A DNA stretch of 53,210 nt from Candidatus Competibacteraceae bacterium (GTDB lineage Bacteria; Pseudomonadota; Gammaproteobacteria; Competibacterales; Competibacteraceae), in the NCBI GenBank assembly GCA_016790045.1, contig JAEUPW010000005.1, positions 1 through 53,210 on the forward strand, in the 5' to 3' direction. Made by a program: the position numbers and the translations under genes. Of the stretch, positions 1 to 8,167 are shown piece after piece. Each line of letters starts with the position of its first letter. Position 1 is the stretch's first letter. The notes under the pieces were generated by a model. The model was not told where the DNA came from. It searched no databases and saw only the letters and a program-made list of their open reading frames with translations.

Positions 1-913
1 CAACGCCGAAGGCGTCAGCAAATTCGGCATCGACACCGCCAACATGTTCGGGTTCTGGGATTGGGTCGGCGGGCGCTATTCCTTGTGGTCGGCCATCGGC
101 CTGCCGATCATCGTCTACATCGGCATGGACCATTTCATCGAGCTGCTGGAGGGGGCGCACGCCATGGACGAGCACGTCCGCACCGCGCCGCTCCAAGAAA
201 ATTTGCCGGTGATCCTGGCGCTGCTCGGCGTGTGGTATATCGACTTCTTCGGCGCGGACAGCCAGGTGACTTTGGTCTATGACGATTACCTGCGCTCGCT
301 GCCGGACTACCTGCAACAACTGGATATGGAAAGCAACGGCAAGTCGATTGATCGAGAAGGCCAGAAAGTCAAGGTCAAGACCGGCCCGATCCTGTGGGGC
401 GGCTTGGGCAACAACGGCCAACACGCTTTTTACCAGTTGCTGCATCAGGGCACCCATCTGGTGCCGGCGGATTTTTTGGCCCCCGCTCAAAGCCCGAGCC
501 CCATCGGCGACCACCACCCGATCCTGCTGGCGAACTGCTTGGCGCAGGCCGAGGCGCTGATGGTGGGCAAGACCGAAGCGCAAGCCCGCGCCGAGCTGGA
601 GAAGCAAGGATTGAGCGGCGAAGCGCTGGAGAAGCTGTTGCCGTACAAGGTTTTCCCCGGCAACCGGCCCAGCACCAGCCTGTTCTACCGGCGTTTGACG
701 CCGAAAGTGCTGGGGTCGCTGCTGGCGCTGTACGAACACAAAGTGCTCGTGCAGGGAGTGATTTGGAACATCAACTCTTTCGATCAGTGGGGGGTCGAGC
801 TCGGCAAACAACTGGCGAACGCGATCTTGCCGGAATTGAAAGGGACTCAAACCGCCCAAGGCCATGACGCTTCTACCTTGGGGTTGATCGAATTTTGCCG
901 CCGGGAGAGCTAG
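1..913 (+). CDS. pgi: Glucose-6-phosphate isomerase, 5'-truncated by window edge
   Basis: This is the C-terminal part (about 303 residues) of glucose-6-phosphate isomerase, the cytoplasmic enzyme that interconverts glucose-6-phosphate and fructose-6-phosphate in glycolysis and gluconeogenesis. The reading frame is open from base 2, so the real start lies before the window. Visible family features are the [12 protein letters not shown] block near the start, [14 protein letters not shown] with the conserved glutamine/histidine region, and the C-terminal block [17 protein letters not shown], which carries the lysine of the second PGI signature. The protein ends at a TAG just before two strong hairpins. 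Nothing suggests damage. Identification is secure; only the N-terminal half is unseen. Confidence 0.97.
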   Translation, partial: NAEGVSKFGIDTANMFGFWDWVGGRYSLWSAIGLPIIVYIGMDHFIELLEGAHAMDEHVRTAPLQENLPVILALLGVWYIDFFGADSQVTLVYDDYLRSLPDYLQQLDMESNGKSIDREGQKVKVKTGPILWGGLGNNGQHAFYQLLHQGTHLVPADFLAPAQSPSPIGDHHPILLANCLAQAEALMVGKTEAQARAELEKQGLSGEALEKLLPYKVFPGNRPSTSLFYRRLTPKVLGSLLALYEHKVLVQGVIWNINSFDQWGVELGKQLANAILPELKGTQTAQGHDASTLGLIEFCRRES

Positions 914-920
914 CGAGGCG

Positions 921-947
921 GAGGTCTGGCGCGGGGCGCCAGACCTC
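921..947 (+). terminator. Hairpin after pgi, terminator-like
   Basis: A perfect 12-bp stem (gaggtctggcgc / gcgccagacctc) with a 3-base loop begins 7 bases after the pgi stop codon. There is no T-tract after it, so it is either a weak intrinsic terminator or an mRNA-end stabiliser. It could serve pgi on this strand and the convergent entericidin gene on the other. Confidence 0.6.
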
Positions 948-954
948 GGATCGT

Positions 955-989
955 CCGATCGCTCCCGCCACGGCGTGGCGAGCGATCGG
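955..989. terminator. Second GC-rich hairpin between pgi and the entericidin gene
   Basis: The outer arms ccgatcgct / agcgatcgg (9 bp) enclose inner arms cgccac / gtggcg around a 3-base loop, with a 2-base bulge. It lies between two convergent genes and has no T-run on either side. A bidirectional transcription-end structure is the most likely reading. Confidence 0.45.
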
Positions 990-1016
990 GCAGGACAGCT
1001 TGGAGGGATAGAACCG

Positions 1017-1032
1017 GTCAGGTCGACCTGAC
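1017..1032. repeat. Perfect 16-bp palindrome
   Basis: The sequence gtcaggtcgacctgac is perfectly self-complementary with no spacer. It sits 12 bases beyond the stop codon of the convergent entericidin-like gene. It may be part of the transcription-end region; the position argues against an operator. Confidence 0.4.
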
Positions 1033-1043
1033 TCGAGCGGCGC

Positions 1044-1202
1044 TCAGTATTTCTTTTCCTCTTCGGCCTTGTTCTCGATCCCCTTGCCGGCGGATTTAAT
1101 ATCTTGTCCGGCGCCCTTAACGGTGTTGCAAGCGCTCAAGCCGCCGCCCAAAACGAGTGACAGACCGAGCAAAACAGTCAAAACCAGCGATTTTTGCTTC
1201 AT
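1044..1202 (-). CDS. Entericidin-like small lipoprotein (EcnA/EcnB family)
   Basis: The product is a 52-residue lipoprotein precursor. The N-terminus has a short basic start (MKQK), a hydrophobic stretch and a lipobox LSAC, giving lipidation at Cys25 and a mature peptide of only 28 residues. The mature part contains TVKGAGQDIKSAGKGIE, the hallmark of the entericidin family (small cell-envelope lipoproteins; EcnA and EcnB form an antidote/toxin pair in E. coli). The ATG at 1202 was chosen over longer frames because the lipoprotein signal starts there and AGGAG lies about 9 bases upstream. No second Ecn gene is adjacent, so its role as toxin or antidote cannot be assigned. Confidence 0.85.
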   Translation of the reverse strand: MKQKSLVLTVLLGLSLVLGGGLSACNTVKGAGQDIKSAGKGIENKAEEEKKY

Positions 1203-1342
1203 GACTCCGTAATCTCCTGAAGGGTTGCAGGCGAGACACAAGCGTAGCAGAAAAGACAAAAAATTGCTGCTCGATCGGCGGATCCGGACCCCGCGAAAGC
1301 GCGAAAGGCACCGGCGGCAGTGAGGCGTGCGGCGGGACCTGT

Positions 1343-1351
1343 TGCTATAAT
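1343..1351 (+). promoter_or_regulatory. Extended -10 promoter for the DUF465 gene
   Basis: TGCTATAAT is a perfect extended -10 element (TGn followed by TATAAT). No good -35 is visible 16-18 bases upstream, which is normal for this class. Transcription would start near 1358, about 50 bases before the ATG at 1410. Confidence 0.55.
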
Positions 1352-1409
1352 GATCCGGCGCCATCGCTGCATTTGCCCATAACTAAAACCATGATCGGAG
1401 AACCACGCG

Positions 1410-1670
1410 ATGCTTGGAGAAAATCACGATCTGTTTCACGAACTGCCCGAATATAAGGATCGCATTGCCGAACTGAAGGCCGCCGATCCGCAATTTTCAA
1501 AGCTGTACGACGACTATCACGCCATAAACGCCGAAGTCGAGCGGATCGAACTGCAAATCGAAACGCCATCGGACACCTACACTGAAACCCTCAAGAAGCG
1601 GCGCCTGCACCTTAAGGACGAACTGTATGGCCTGTTGCGAAAAACGGAGCACGCCGCGCCAGCGCACTAG
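1410..1670 (+). CDS. DUF465 (YdcH-type) small cytoplasmic protein
   Basis: This 86-residue, highly charged protein belongs to the DUF465/YdcH family of small two-helix coiled-coil proteins of unknown function. Typical family features are the N-terminal DLFHELPEYKDRIAELKA segment, a central helical region with ELQIE, and a closing LKKRRLHLKDELYGLL helix. The usual family length is 70-90 residues. The gene has its own extended -10 promoter and a GGAG Shine-Dalgarno (gatcggagaacc) ahead of the ATG. It is not obviously co-transcribed with its neighbours. The family assignment is good; no biochemical role is known to me. Confidence 0.85.
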   Translation: MLGENHDLFHELPEYKDRIAELKAADPQFSKLYDDYHAINAEVERIELQIETPSDTYTETLKKRRLHLKDELYGLLRKTEHAAPAH

Positions 1671-1697
1671 AGAGCGGCATTGAGCCGTCGATAGCCG

Positions 1698-2078
1698 CTA
1701 CTTCGGCAACTCGGGATCATCCGGCGGATTGCCGGCCGGCGGCTCGACGGCGGTCGCCGTCCGGCGGGCGGGCAATTTGGCGCGGGCGCGGCGCGGCGGA
1801 TCGGGCGCCGCATCCAGTTCCGCCGACTCCGGAACGAGGGGTCGAGGCATGATCAGCGGACTGCCCAGGGCCGGCGACGATCCTTCGGGTCGGGCCCGGC
1901 GCATCCAGCCGAGCAAGCGGCGTTCCACGGCGTCCTGGCCGGCCGGCGACAGATCGCGGTAGATCAGGGCGCCCACGCCGAGCAGCACCGTCAGACCGCC
2001 CAGGAACGTCACCAGGGGTTGCATGAACGCGATGGCCAGCAGCGCCGATAGCGCCAATAAAATGTGCCTGATTTTCAA
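1698..2078 (-). CDS. Small two-helix membrane protein with basic Pro-rich tail
   Basis: I do not recognise the family. From a TTG start at 2078 the product is 126 residues: two hydrophobic segments (about residues 5-20 and 22-41), then a basic, Pro/Ala/Arg-rich, probably disordered C-terminus. The longer ATG frame (from 2168, 156 residues) would overlap the phosphatase gene by 86 bases. The TTG lies 4 bases after the phosphatase stop and has AGGGTG just upstream, so I prefer it. Either way it sits directly downstream of the PP2C gene on the same strand and is probably co-transcribed, which makes it a candidate partner or substrate (inference). Confidence 0.6.
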   Translation of the reverse strand: MKIRHILLALSALLAIAFMQPLVTFLGGLTVLLGVGALIYRDLSPAGQDAVERRLLGWMRRARPEGSSPALGSPLIMPRPLVPESAELDAAPDPPRRARAKLPARRTATAVEPPAGNPPDDPELPK

Positions 2079-2082
2079 GGAA

Positions 2083-3081
2083 TCACCCTGTTTCCGAGCT
2101 TCGGGAGCGATCAGGCGGATCAACGGCGGGATCGGATTTACGTAATAAAATAACCGTGCAATTGTCATCGGGTTGACTCCGCTGTTGCCGGATAAAGTCC
2201 GCCAACTCGTCCAACAGAATATCGACCAGATATTCCAGGGAATGTTGCGGGCGATTCAACAACGAAGGCCAGCGTCGGATGAAGGCTTGCGGGTTGAGCA
2301 AATGCCAGAGCCCGTCGCTGGCGAGCAGATAAATCCAGTTCGATTCCAGCGGGAACGGGCGGCGGTCGCCCATCCCGCGCAGGAACAGCGGCAAGTTGCC
2401 GTCGTGCAGTTCGAACAGTTCGGCGCCGATGGCGTCCGCTTGCAGGTCCGTCACCCCGAGCGTGCTGCCCAGGATGAAAGCTTGGCTGATTTGCGAGTTG
2501 GGGCGGATGTGGACTTGCTGGAGCCACTGCGTGTTATCCACCAAGCCGAGCAAGGCCAGATGGGTGGCGGGCACGTGATCGACGGTCAGGCATTGGACCT
2601 GCTCGCGATTGATGGCGTAAACCCGCGAATCGCCGACGTGGAACAGCATCGCGGGCCCCGCGGCGGGGATTTCGATCACGATCAGCGTGCAGCCGGTTTC
2701 CAGGCCCGCCGTCTGAAATTCCTGATAGAGCCGGCCATGCAGAGCGGTCAGCCCCCCGCAAAGCTCGCTCAAATCCGAGGCGGCCGGCAAGTTGAGCAAG
2801 CCCTCGACCGCCCGCTGCGCCGCTTCCCGGCCGTGGCTGTGACCGCCCATGCCATCCAGCACGGCGACCCGCCAATGTCCGGCGGGCCAATCGGGCAACC
2901 GCACCTGAGCTTCCTGCTCGTCGCGCAGAAAACGGCCCACGCCCTGCGGATCCACCACCAGATAATTATCCTGATTTTCTCGCCGCCCGTGCGCGGTGGG
3001 CGAACGCAGCGAACGCACGGCGACTTCCAGGCCGGTTGCGGGAGCGGCGAGCGCGGGTCGGGAATGGGCGGGAGTCTTCAA
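2083..3081 (-). CDS. PP2C-family Ser/Thr protein phosphatase
   Basis: This 332-residue cytoplasmic protein is a PPM/PP2C metal-dependent phosphatase, which removes phosphate from Ser/Thr residues. Motifs in order are RRENQDN (about residues 33-39, metal/phosphate binding), DGMGGHSHG (about 75, metal-binding Asp), FHVGDSRVY (about 147), LASDGLW (about 253) and a late QPDDNCTVIL (about 303) carrying the last metal-binding Asp. All core Asp positions are present, so it should be active. No membrane segment is seen. It is transcribed divergently from two kinase-fold genes and would be the eraser of that locus. A good sigma-70 promoter lies upstream. Confidence 0.92.
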   Translation of the reverse strand: MKTPAHSRPALAAPATGLEVAVRSLRSPTAHGRRENQDNYLVVDPQGVGRFLRDEQEAQVRLPDWPAGHWRVAVLDGMGGHSHGREAAQRAVEGLLNLPAASDLSELCGGLTALHGRLYQEFQTAGLETGCTLIVIEIPAAGPAMLFHVGDSRVYAINREQVQCLTVDHVPATHLALLGLVDNTQWLQQVHIRPNSQISQAFILGSTLGVTDLQADAIGAELFELHDGNLPLFLRGMGDRRPFPLESNWIYLLASDGLWHLLNPQAFIRRWPSLLNRPQHSLEYLVDILLDELADFIRQQRSQPDDNCTVILLRKSDPAVDPPDRSRSSETG

Positions 3082-3114
3082 AGCGCCATGATCGAGGATG
3101 TATCGGTGGGGAGC

Positions 3115-3143
3115 ATTATGTAGCGCCGGTTGCCATATCGCAA
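3115..3143 (-). promoter_or_regulatory. Sigma-70 promoter of the PP2C gene
   Basis: Read on the minus strand: TTGCGA (-35, 3143-3138), a 17-base spacer, and CATAAT (-10, 3120-3115). The -10 ends 33 bases before the ATG at 3081. It lies in the intergenic region shared with the divergent kinase genes. Confidence 0.55.
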
Positions 3144-3288
3144 TGCGACCGGACCCGCCCGCCCAGCTCGGGCTCCGGCAAAACGGTGCGGCAAGGGGAA
3201 GGGGGCTTCTGTTAGACTAGCGATCAAATGTTCTACAGTTGTCGTTTTAAGGCAATCTTTTTTAAGTCTTTCGGTAAATTCTTGGCAC

Positions 3289-5958
3289 ATGGACAACGAC
3301 AATCACCCTGAAGGGTCCGAGCAAGGGCGGGCCGATGATCGGCCGAACGAGGAAAAGCCGACCCGCCGTTGGGAGGCGAATCCGAACGCATCGCCGGCCG
3401 CCGATCCGAACGCCGCCGGCGAAGGGCGCGGCCGGCGCGACCCTGGCGCGGATGGCCGCCAGGACGCGCTGCTGGAATCCGGCATGATGGTCGGCCCTGC
3501 CGACCACCGGGTTCGTCTGCTGCATGACCTGAGCGGCCATCAGCGGGTGTGGATGGCGTTGCCGGTGGGCTCTGCGACCCAGCGCGGCCGGGGCATCGCC
3601 AACGACTTTCGGGCCATCAAGCTGTTCTTCGCTCCCGGCCCGGAGGCGGTCTTGCGCGAAGTCGGGCGGGACGAGCGCTCCCAGCGCGCCGATCTCATCG
3701 GGACGCGCGCCTATTGGGTCAAGCTGCGCGCTCGCATCGAGCCCGTGCTCAAACTGGACCATCCGACCATCGCCCGCGCTTATGGCTGGCATCAAGGAGA
3801 CGGCAGCGCGTTTGTCGAGATGGAATACATCGACCATCAGCACAGCCAAAGCCTGACGCAACTGTTGGGCGAGCAGGGGAAAAACGGCTTGCCTTGGGAT
3901 ACCGTTTCCAAATGGCTGCAACCGGTCGGAGCCGCTTTGGACCACGCTCGAACCGAACACCGGCTGAGCCACCAGCACCTTGACGCCGACAAAGTTTTTC
4001 TCACCGATCAGGGCGCGATCAAAGTCGTGAGTTTCGGGTTGGCCACCGAGCTTCGGGAACCGCGCAGCGTTTTATTCGAGCCCGTCGATCCGAAGCATGG
4101 CGCGACGGCGGAGGCCGCGGCCGACCTGTCGAATCCCGACACCGCGTTTCGGCGCGACGTGTTCGCGCTGGCCTTGCTGGTTTATCAGATGCTGACGGGG
4201 CGGAGCGCTTACGAGTCCAAGGGCGACGCCGCGCATGTGATCCCGCGCCCGGCGGGATTGGCGGATGAAGCCTGGCGGATTTTGAGGCGCGGGCTGGCTT
4301 ATCCCAGCGAGCTGTGCCCGGTGGAAGCAGGCAAGTTCATCGGCGCTTTGGACGAAGCCCAGCGGCCGGCGGAGCAGGCCGGACAGCGGCGGCAATCAGC
4401 GCGGTTGAATTGGGCGGCGGCGGCGGGTTTGTTTTTGCTGCTCGGCCTGGGTTTATATCGGTTTTTCGGGTCGGAGGAGGGGGCGGTCGATCCGGAGCGG
4501 CCGCCGCGCGCCGCCGCCCCGACGCCCGCGCCGCCGCCCGAAGCGGTCCAGGACGCGGGTTTGAACGCGCTGTTGCAAGAGGCCGAACGCGAGGCGGACC
4601 TGCGGGCTTTCGAGTCCGCCAAGCGGGTGGATACCGTGGTGGCTTATCAATTGTATTTGCAGCGCTGCCCGCGCTGCGGTTATCGCCAGGAGGCGCGCAA
4701 CGCCGTTCAAAATCTGGAAACCGAGCAGAAAATCGAGCAGCTCAAAACCGATTTTGAAAAGCTCGCGCGCGCGCTGGAACGGGAAAATCGCGAGGATCGA
4801 GGCGATGAAGCGCTGGAGCGGTTGAACGCGCTGGCGGCGCTGGCGCCGGGCGATCCGCTCATCGCCGCCGGGCGGCGGCGGATCGCGCTCAATTGGGTGT
4901 CCAGGGCGCAAGCCAGCGCCAGGAAAAACGATCTGGCCGGCGCGCGGCAAGCGTTCAAGAAAGCGAGCGCGATTCAGCCGGATCTGACCGAGCTGGAGGC
5001 ATTGACCGCGACGTTGCAGCAGGTGGAAACGACCGAGCAGGTCAATCAGAGCGATTCCGAGGCCTTTGCCGCCGCCCGGCGCGCCAACACCCGAAAAGCG
5101 TATTGGAATTACCTGGAAAAATGCGGGACGGCTTGCAACCATCGGCCGGAAGCCGAAGCGGCGCTTTCCCGCTTGAGCCCGTCCAACGCGCTCATGCGCG
5201 ACCGGTTGAGCGACGGCTCGCAGGGTCCGGAGCTGGTGGTGATTCCCGCCGGCGGCTTCGAGATGGGCTCGCCCTCCGGCGAAAAAGGCCGTTACAGCGA
5301 CGAACAGCAGCAGGCGGTCCGGCTGGCCAAGCCCTTCGCCATCGGCAAATACGAGCTGATGTTTTTCGAATACGAACGTTTCGCCAGCGCGACGGGGCGG
5401 CCGGTGCCTGACGATCATGGCTGGGGGCGCGGCCGTCGGCCGGTCATCAATGTCAGTTGGCGGGATGCCAAGGATTACACCGACTGGCTGTCGCAGCAGA
5501 CCGGCCGACGCTACCGTCTGCCCACGGAAGCCGAATGGGAATACGCGGCGCGCGCCGGGACCGCCACCAGCCGCTATTGGGGCGACGATCCCAACCAGGG
5601 TTGCGCGGACGCCAACGCGGGCGATTTGGACGGCAAAAAAGTGTTTGTCGGCTGGACGGTGATGCAATGTCGGGATGGCTATATTTATACCGCGCCCGCC
5701 GGCAGTTACCGGAACAACGATTACGGCCTGCACGACATGATGGGGAACGTGCTGGAGTGGACCTGCTCGCTGTATGGGCGGGATTACGGAGCGCCCGGCC
5801 AGAGCTGCCAGGAACCGGAAGGCGAGCGCCAGTTTGTCGTGCGCGGCGGTTCCTGGAACGACGAGCCCCGCAACGTGCGCTCGGCGGACCGACATCGCAA
5901 CGCCCCCGAGTTTCGAGATTACTATCTCGGTTTTCGCGTGGTGCGGGAATTGCCGTGA
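3289..5958 (+). CDS. Membrane pseudokinase with C-terminal SUMF/FGE-fold domain
   Basis: From the ATG at 3289 the product is 889 residues. Residues 1-65 are polar and disordered. Residues 75-355 have a Ser/Thr kinase fold: the beta-3 lysine is kept (AIK, K111), but no glycine loop is visible, the HRDLKPEN motif reads HQHLDADK (228-235), and DFG reads SFG (248-250). Catalytic and metal-binding Asp are therefore missing, making it a pseudokinase. One membrane helix (about 373-394) follows, then a Pro-rich linker and helical repeats; AAYxxYLxxC-type motifs at 452-463 and 604-615 flank a coiled stretch. Residues 648-888 form a SUMF1/EgtB/PvdO-type domain (RLPTEAEWEYAAR, MGNVLEWT, RGGSW, YYLGFR). 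Topology predicts a cytoplasmic kinase fold and periplasmic SUMF domain. An upstream in-frame start at 3130 would add a poor N-terminus. Confidence 0.88.
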   Translation: MDNDNHPEGSEQGRADDRPNEEKPTRRWEANPNASPAADPNAAGEGRGRRDPGADGRQDALLESGMMVGPADHRVRLLHDLSGHQRVWMALPVGSATQRGRGIANDFRAIKLFFAPGPEAVLREVGRDERSQRADLIGTRAYWVKLRARIEPVLKLDHPTIARAYGWHQGDGSAFVEMEYIDHQHSQSLTQLLGEQGKNGLPWDTVSKWLQPVGAALDHARTEHRLSHQHLDADKVFLTDQGAIKVVSFGLATELREPRSVLFEPVDPKHGATAEAAADLSNPDTAFRRDVFALALLVYQMLTGRSAYESKGDAAHVIPRPAGLADEAWRILRRGLAYPSELCPVEAGKFIGALDEAQRPAEQAGQRRQSARLNWAAAAGLFLLLGLGLYRFFGSEEGAVDPERPPRAAAPTPAPPPEAVQDAGLNALLQEAEREADLRAFESAKRVDTVVAYQLYLQRCPRCGYRQEARNAVQNLETEQKIEQLKTDFEKLARALERENREDRGDEALERLNALAALAPGDPLIAAGRRRIALNWVSRAQASARKNDLAGARQAFKKASAIQPDLTELEALTATLQQVETTEQVNQSDSEAFAAARRANTRKAYWNYLEKCGTACNHRPEAEAALSRLSPSNALMRDRLSDGSQGPELVVIPAGGFEMGSPSGEKGRYSDEQQQAVRLAKPFAIGKYELMFFEYERFASATGRPVPDDHGWGRGRRPVINVSWRDAKDYTDWLSQQTGRRYRLPTEAEWEYAARAGTATSRYWGDDPNQGCADANAGDLDGKKVFVGWTVMQCRDGYIYTAPAGSYRNNDYGLHDMMGNVLEWTCSLYGRDYGAPGQSCQEPEGERQFVVRGGSWNDEPRNVRSADRHRNAPEFRDYYLGFRVVRELP

Positions 5959-6186
5959 GCCCGGCGCCCGCGAAGGGGATTCGCCTGGCGCGACAGCGCG
6001 GGATCGAGGTCTCGCCGCAAGGCGCGCCGGCGGTGTGCGCTCGCAGCAAAGGCGGGTAAAATCCACCGGCTTCTACCGTTGAGGGCGCTTTGGAGCGACT
6101 TTGATCGGCTTTATGGGTTTTTGAGCGTTTTTCGAGGCGTTTTCGCAGGTAAGTGCCGGTTCCCGCCGCTATCCCCCTGGGACATC

Positions 6187-8151
6187 ATGAGCAAAAAATC
6201 CAACACACTGCCCATCGGCTATCGCTTGCACCATTACCGGATCGAGTCGGTGCTGGGCGCGGGCGGATTCGGCATCACCTACATGGCCGTGCACGAGGCG
6301 CTGCGCAGCCGGGTGGCGATCAAGGAATATTTTCCGGTGGAGTGGTCCTACCGGGACCGCGACGACGTCAACGTGCTGGCCAACACCCAGGGGGGGTTGC
6401 CGACCTCGGAAGCGGGCGAAAAGCCGTGTTATGCCTGGGGCCTGGAGCGTTTCCTGCACGAGGCCCAAGTATTGGCTCAGGTCAACCATTCCGGCGTGGT
6501 GCGGGTCAAGGATTTTTTCGAAGCCAACGGCACCGCCTACATCGTCATGGACTACGAGGACGGCGAATCGCTCAGCCAGATCCTCCAGCGCGACAAGACC
6601 TTGCCCGAGGAGCGCATCCGCCGGCTGCTCGGCGACGTGCTGCCGGCTTTGGAGGCCGTGCATTCCCTCGGTTATCTGCACCGGGATTTGAAGCCGGCCA
6701 ATCTCTATTGCCGTTTCGACGGCCGCACCCTGCTGATCGATTTCGGCGCGGCCCGCCAAGCCTTGAGCCGGCGCAGCAGGAATATCACCAGCGTGTTTAC
6801 GGTCGGCTATTCGCCGATCGAACAATATCTGGTCGAAAGCAAAGGCTATGGGCCTTGGACCGACGTTTACGCCTTGGGGGCGGTGCTTTATCAGTGCGTG
6901 ACGGGCAAACAGCCCATCGAGGCGCCGGCGCGGGTTCTCGATGACCCGCTCAAACCGGCCTCGGAGGCGGCGGCGGGCCAATATAGCCCGGTGCTGCTGC
7001 AACTGATCGACCGGGCCATGGCGATTCGTCCCGAAGGCCGCTTCCAGACCATCGCCAAGATGCGCGAAGCTTTGGAAGCCGCGCCGTTCGACGACGAAAG
7101 CACGGTCAAATTGGAACTGCCCCAGAAATATGAGGCCCGTCGCGGCGGCGAGGGGCTGCCTCCGGTCGAGGCCGGAGCGAAAGCGGATTCGCAACCGCCC
7201 GCGCCGGTCAAAACGCCAGGGTTTGACTGGCGCTGGGGAATCGGGCTGGTGGCGCTGATCGCGGCGGCGATCGGGATGGCGAGACTGCCCTCCTGCGCTC
7301 GAAAAGACCCTGCGCCGGCGACGCCACCTCCGGTCGAGCGGCCGGTCAAACCCGCGCCGAGCGGCCCTCCCGCCAACCCGCAAATCGGTCAGATCTACAC
7401 CGACCCGGCTACTGGCATGGAATTTGTTTGGCTGCAAGCGGGCTGTTTTGCGATGGGCAGCGCCGAGACCGAGCGGGATCGCAGCGCGAACGAAGTGCCT
7501 CACGAAGTGTGCCTGAAGGGCTTTTGGATCGGAAAGTACGAAGTGACCAACGCGCAATACCAGCATTTCGACGCCCGGCACGATAGCGGGAGTTACGAGC
7601 CCCACCCCTTGAACGGACCCGACCGGCCGGTCGTGCGGGTGAGCTGGCAGGAGGCGGTCGCGTTTGCGGACTGGCTGTCGAAGAAAACGGGCGCGCGTTT
7701 CCGGTTGCCGACCGAGGCGGAGTGGGAGTACGCGGCGCGCGGCGGCCGGACCCAGTCCCGCTATTGGAACGACGACCCGAACCAGGCCTGCCGTTACGCC
7801 AACATCTACGACGAAACCGCCCGCAAGGCCAAACCGTTCAACTGGGCCAATTATCCCTGCGAGGACGGGCAGGTCGTGGTCGCGCCCGTCGGCCGCTACG
7901 CCGCCAACGGATTCGGCTTGCACGATATGTTGGGCAACGTCTCGGAATGGACCTGCTCGGAATACGACAACACCTACGCCGGCGGCGAGAACCGCTGCGC
8001 GGAGCGGGGCGCGACCGCCGGCGGCCGGCGCGTGCTGCGGGGCGGTTCCTGGTCCGATTATCCCGGCTTGGTCCGGCTCGCCTACCGGTTCCCGGCCGCG
8101 CCGGAATATCGGAAATTCGATTTGGGGTTCCGTTTGGTGCTCGAACCATGA
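6187..8151 (+). CDS. Transmembrane Ser/Thr protein kinase with C-terminal SUMF/FGE-fold domain
   Basis: This 654-residue protein has an intact Hanks-type kinase domain (about 15-300): glycine loop GAGGFG (24-29), VAIK lysine K46, HRDLKPAN (165-172) and DFG (185-187). A Pro-rich linker, one membrane helix (about 348-368), another Pro-rich stretch and a SUMF-fold domain (about 410-653) follow, with MGS, RLPTEAEWEYAAR, MLGNVSEWT, RGGSW and DLGFR. The cysteine pair used by formylglycine-generating enzymes is absent from the C-terminal block, so sulfatase activation is unlikely. It lies 228 bases after the pseudokinase gene and 16 bases before the PEGA-repeat gene. The ATG at 6187 was chosen because the kinase domain begins directly after it; a TTG frame from 6079 adds unrelated sequence. 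Confidence 0.93.
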   Translation: MSKKSNTLPIGYRLHHYRIESVLGAGGFGITYMAVHEALRSRVAIKEYFPVEWSYRDRDDVNVLANTQGGLPTSEAGEKPCYAWGLERFLHEAQVLAQVNHSGVVRVKDFFEANGTAYIVMDYEDGESLSQILQRDKTLPEERIRRLLGDVLPALEAVHSLGYLHRDLKPANLYCRFDGRTLLIDFGAARQALSRRSRNITSVFTVGYSPIEQYLVESKGYGPWTDVYALGAVLYQCVTGKQPIEAPARVLDDPLKPASEAAAGQYSPVLLQLIDRAMAIRPEGRFQTIAKMREALEAAPFDDESTVKLELPQKYEARRGGEGLPPVEAGAKADSQPPAPVKTPGFDWRWGIGLVALIAAAIGMARLPSCARKDPAPATPPPVERPVKPAPSGPPANPQIGQIYTDPATGMEFVWLQAGCFAMGSAETERDRSANEVPHEVCLKGFWIGKYEVTNAQYQHFDARHDSGSYEPHPLNGPDRPVVRVSWQEAVAFADWLSKKTGARFRLPTEAEWEYAARGGRTQSRYWNDDPNQACRYANIYDETARKAKPFNWANYPCEDGQVVVAPVGRYAANGFGLHDMLGNVSEWTCSEYDNTYAGGENRCAERGATAGGRRVLRGGSWSDYPGLVRLAYRFPAAPEYRKFDLGFRLVLEP

Positions 8152-8167
8152 GCGTGGTGTTTGAACC

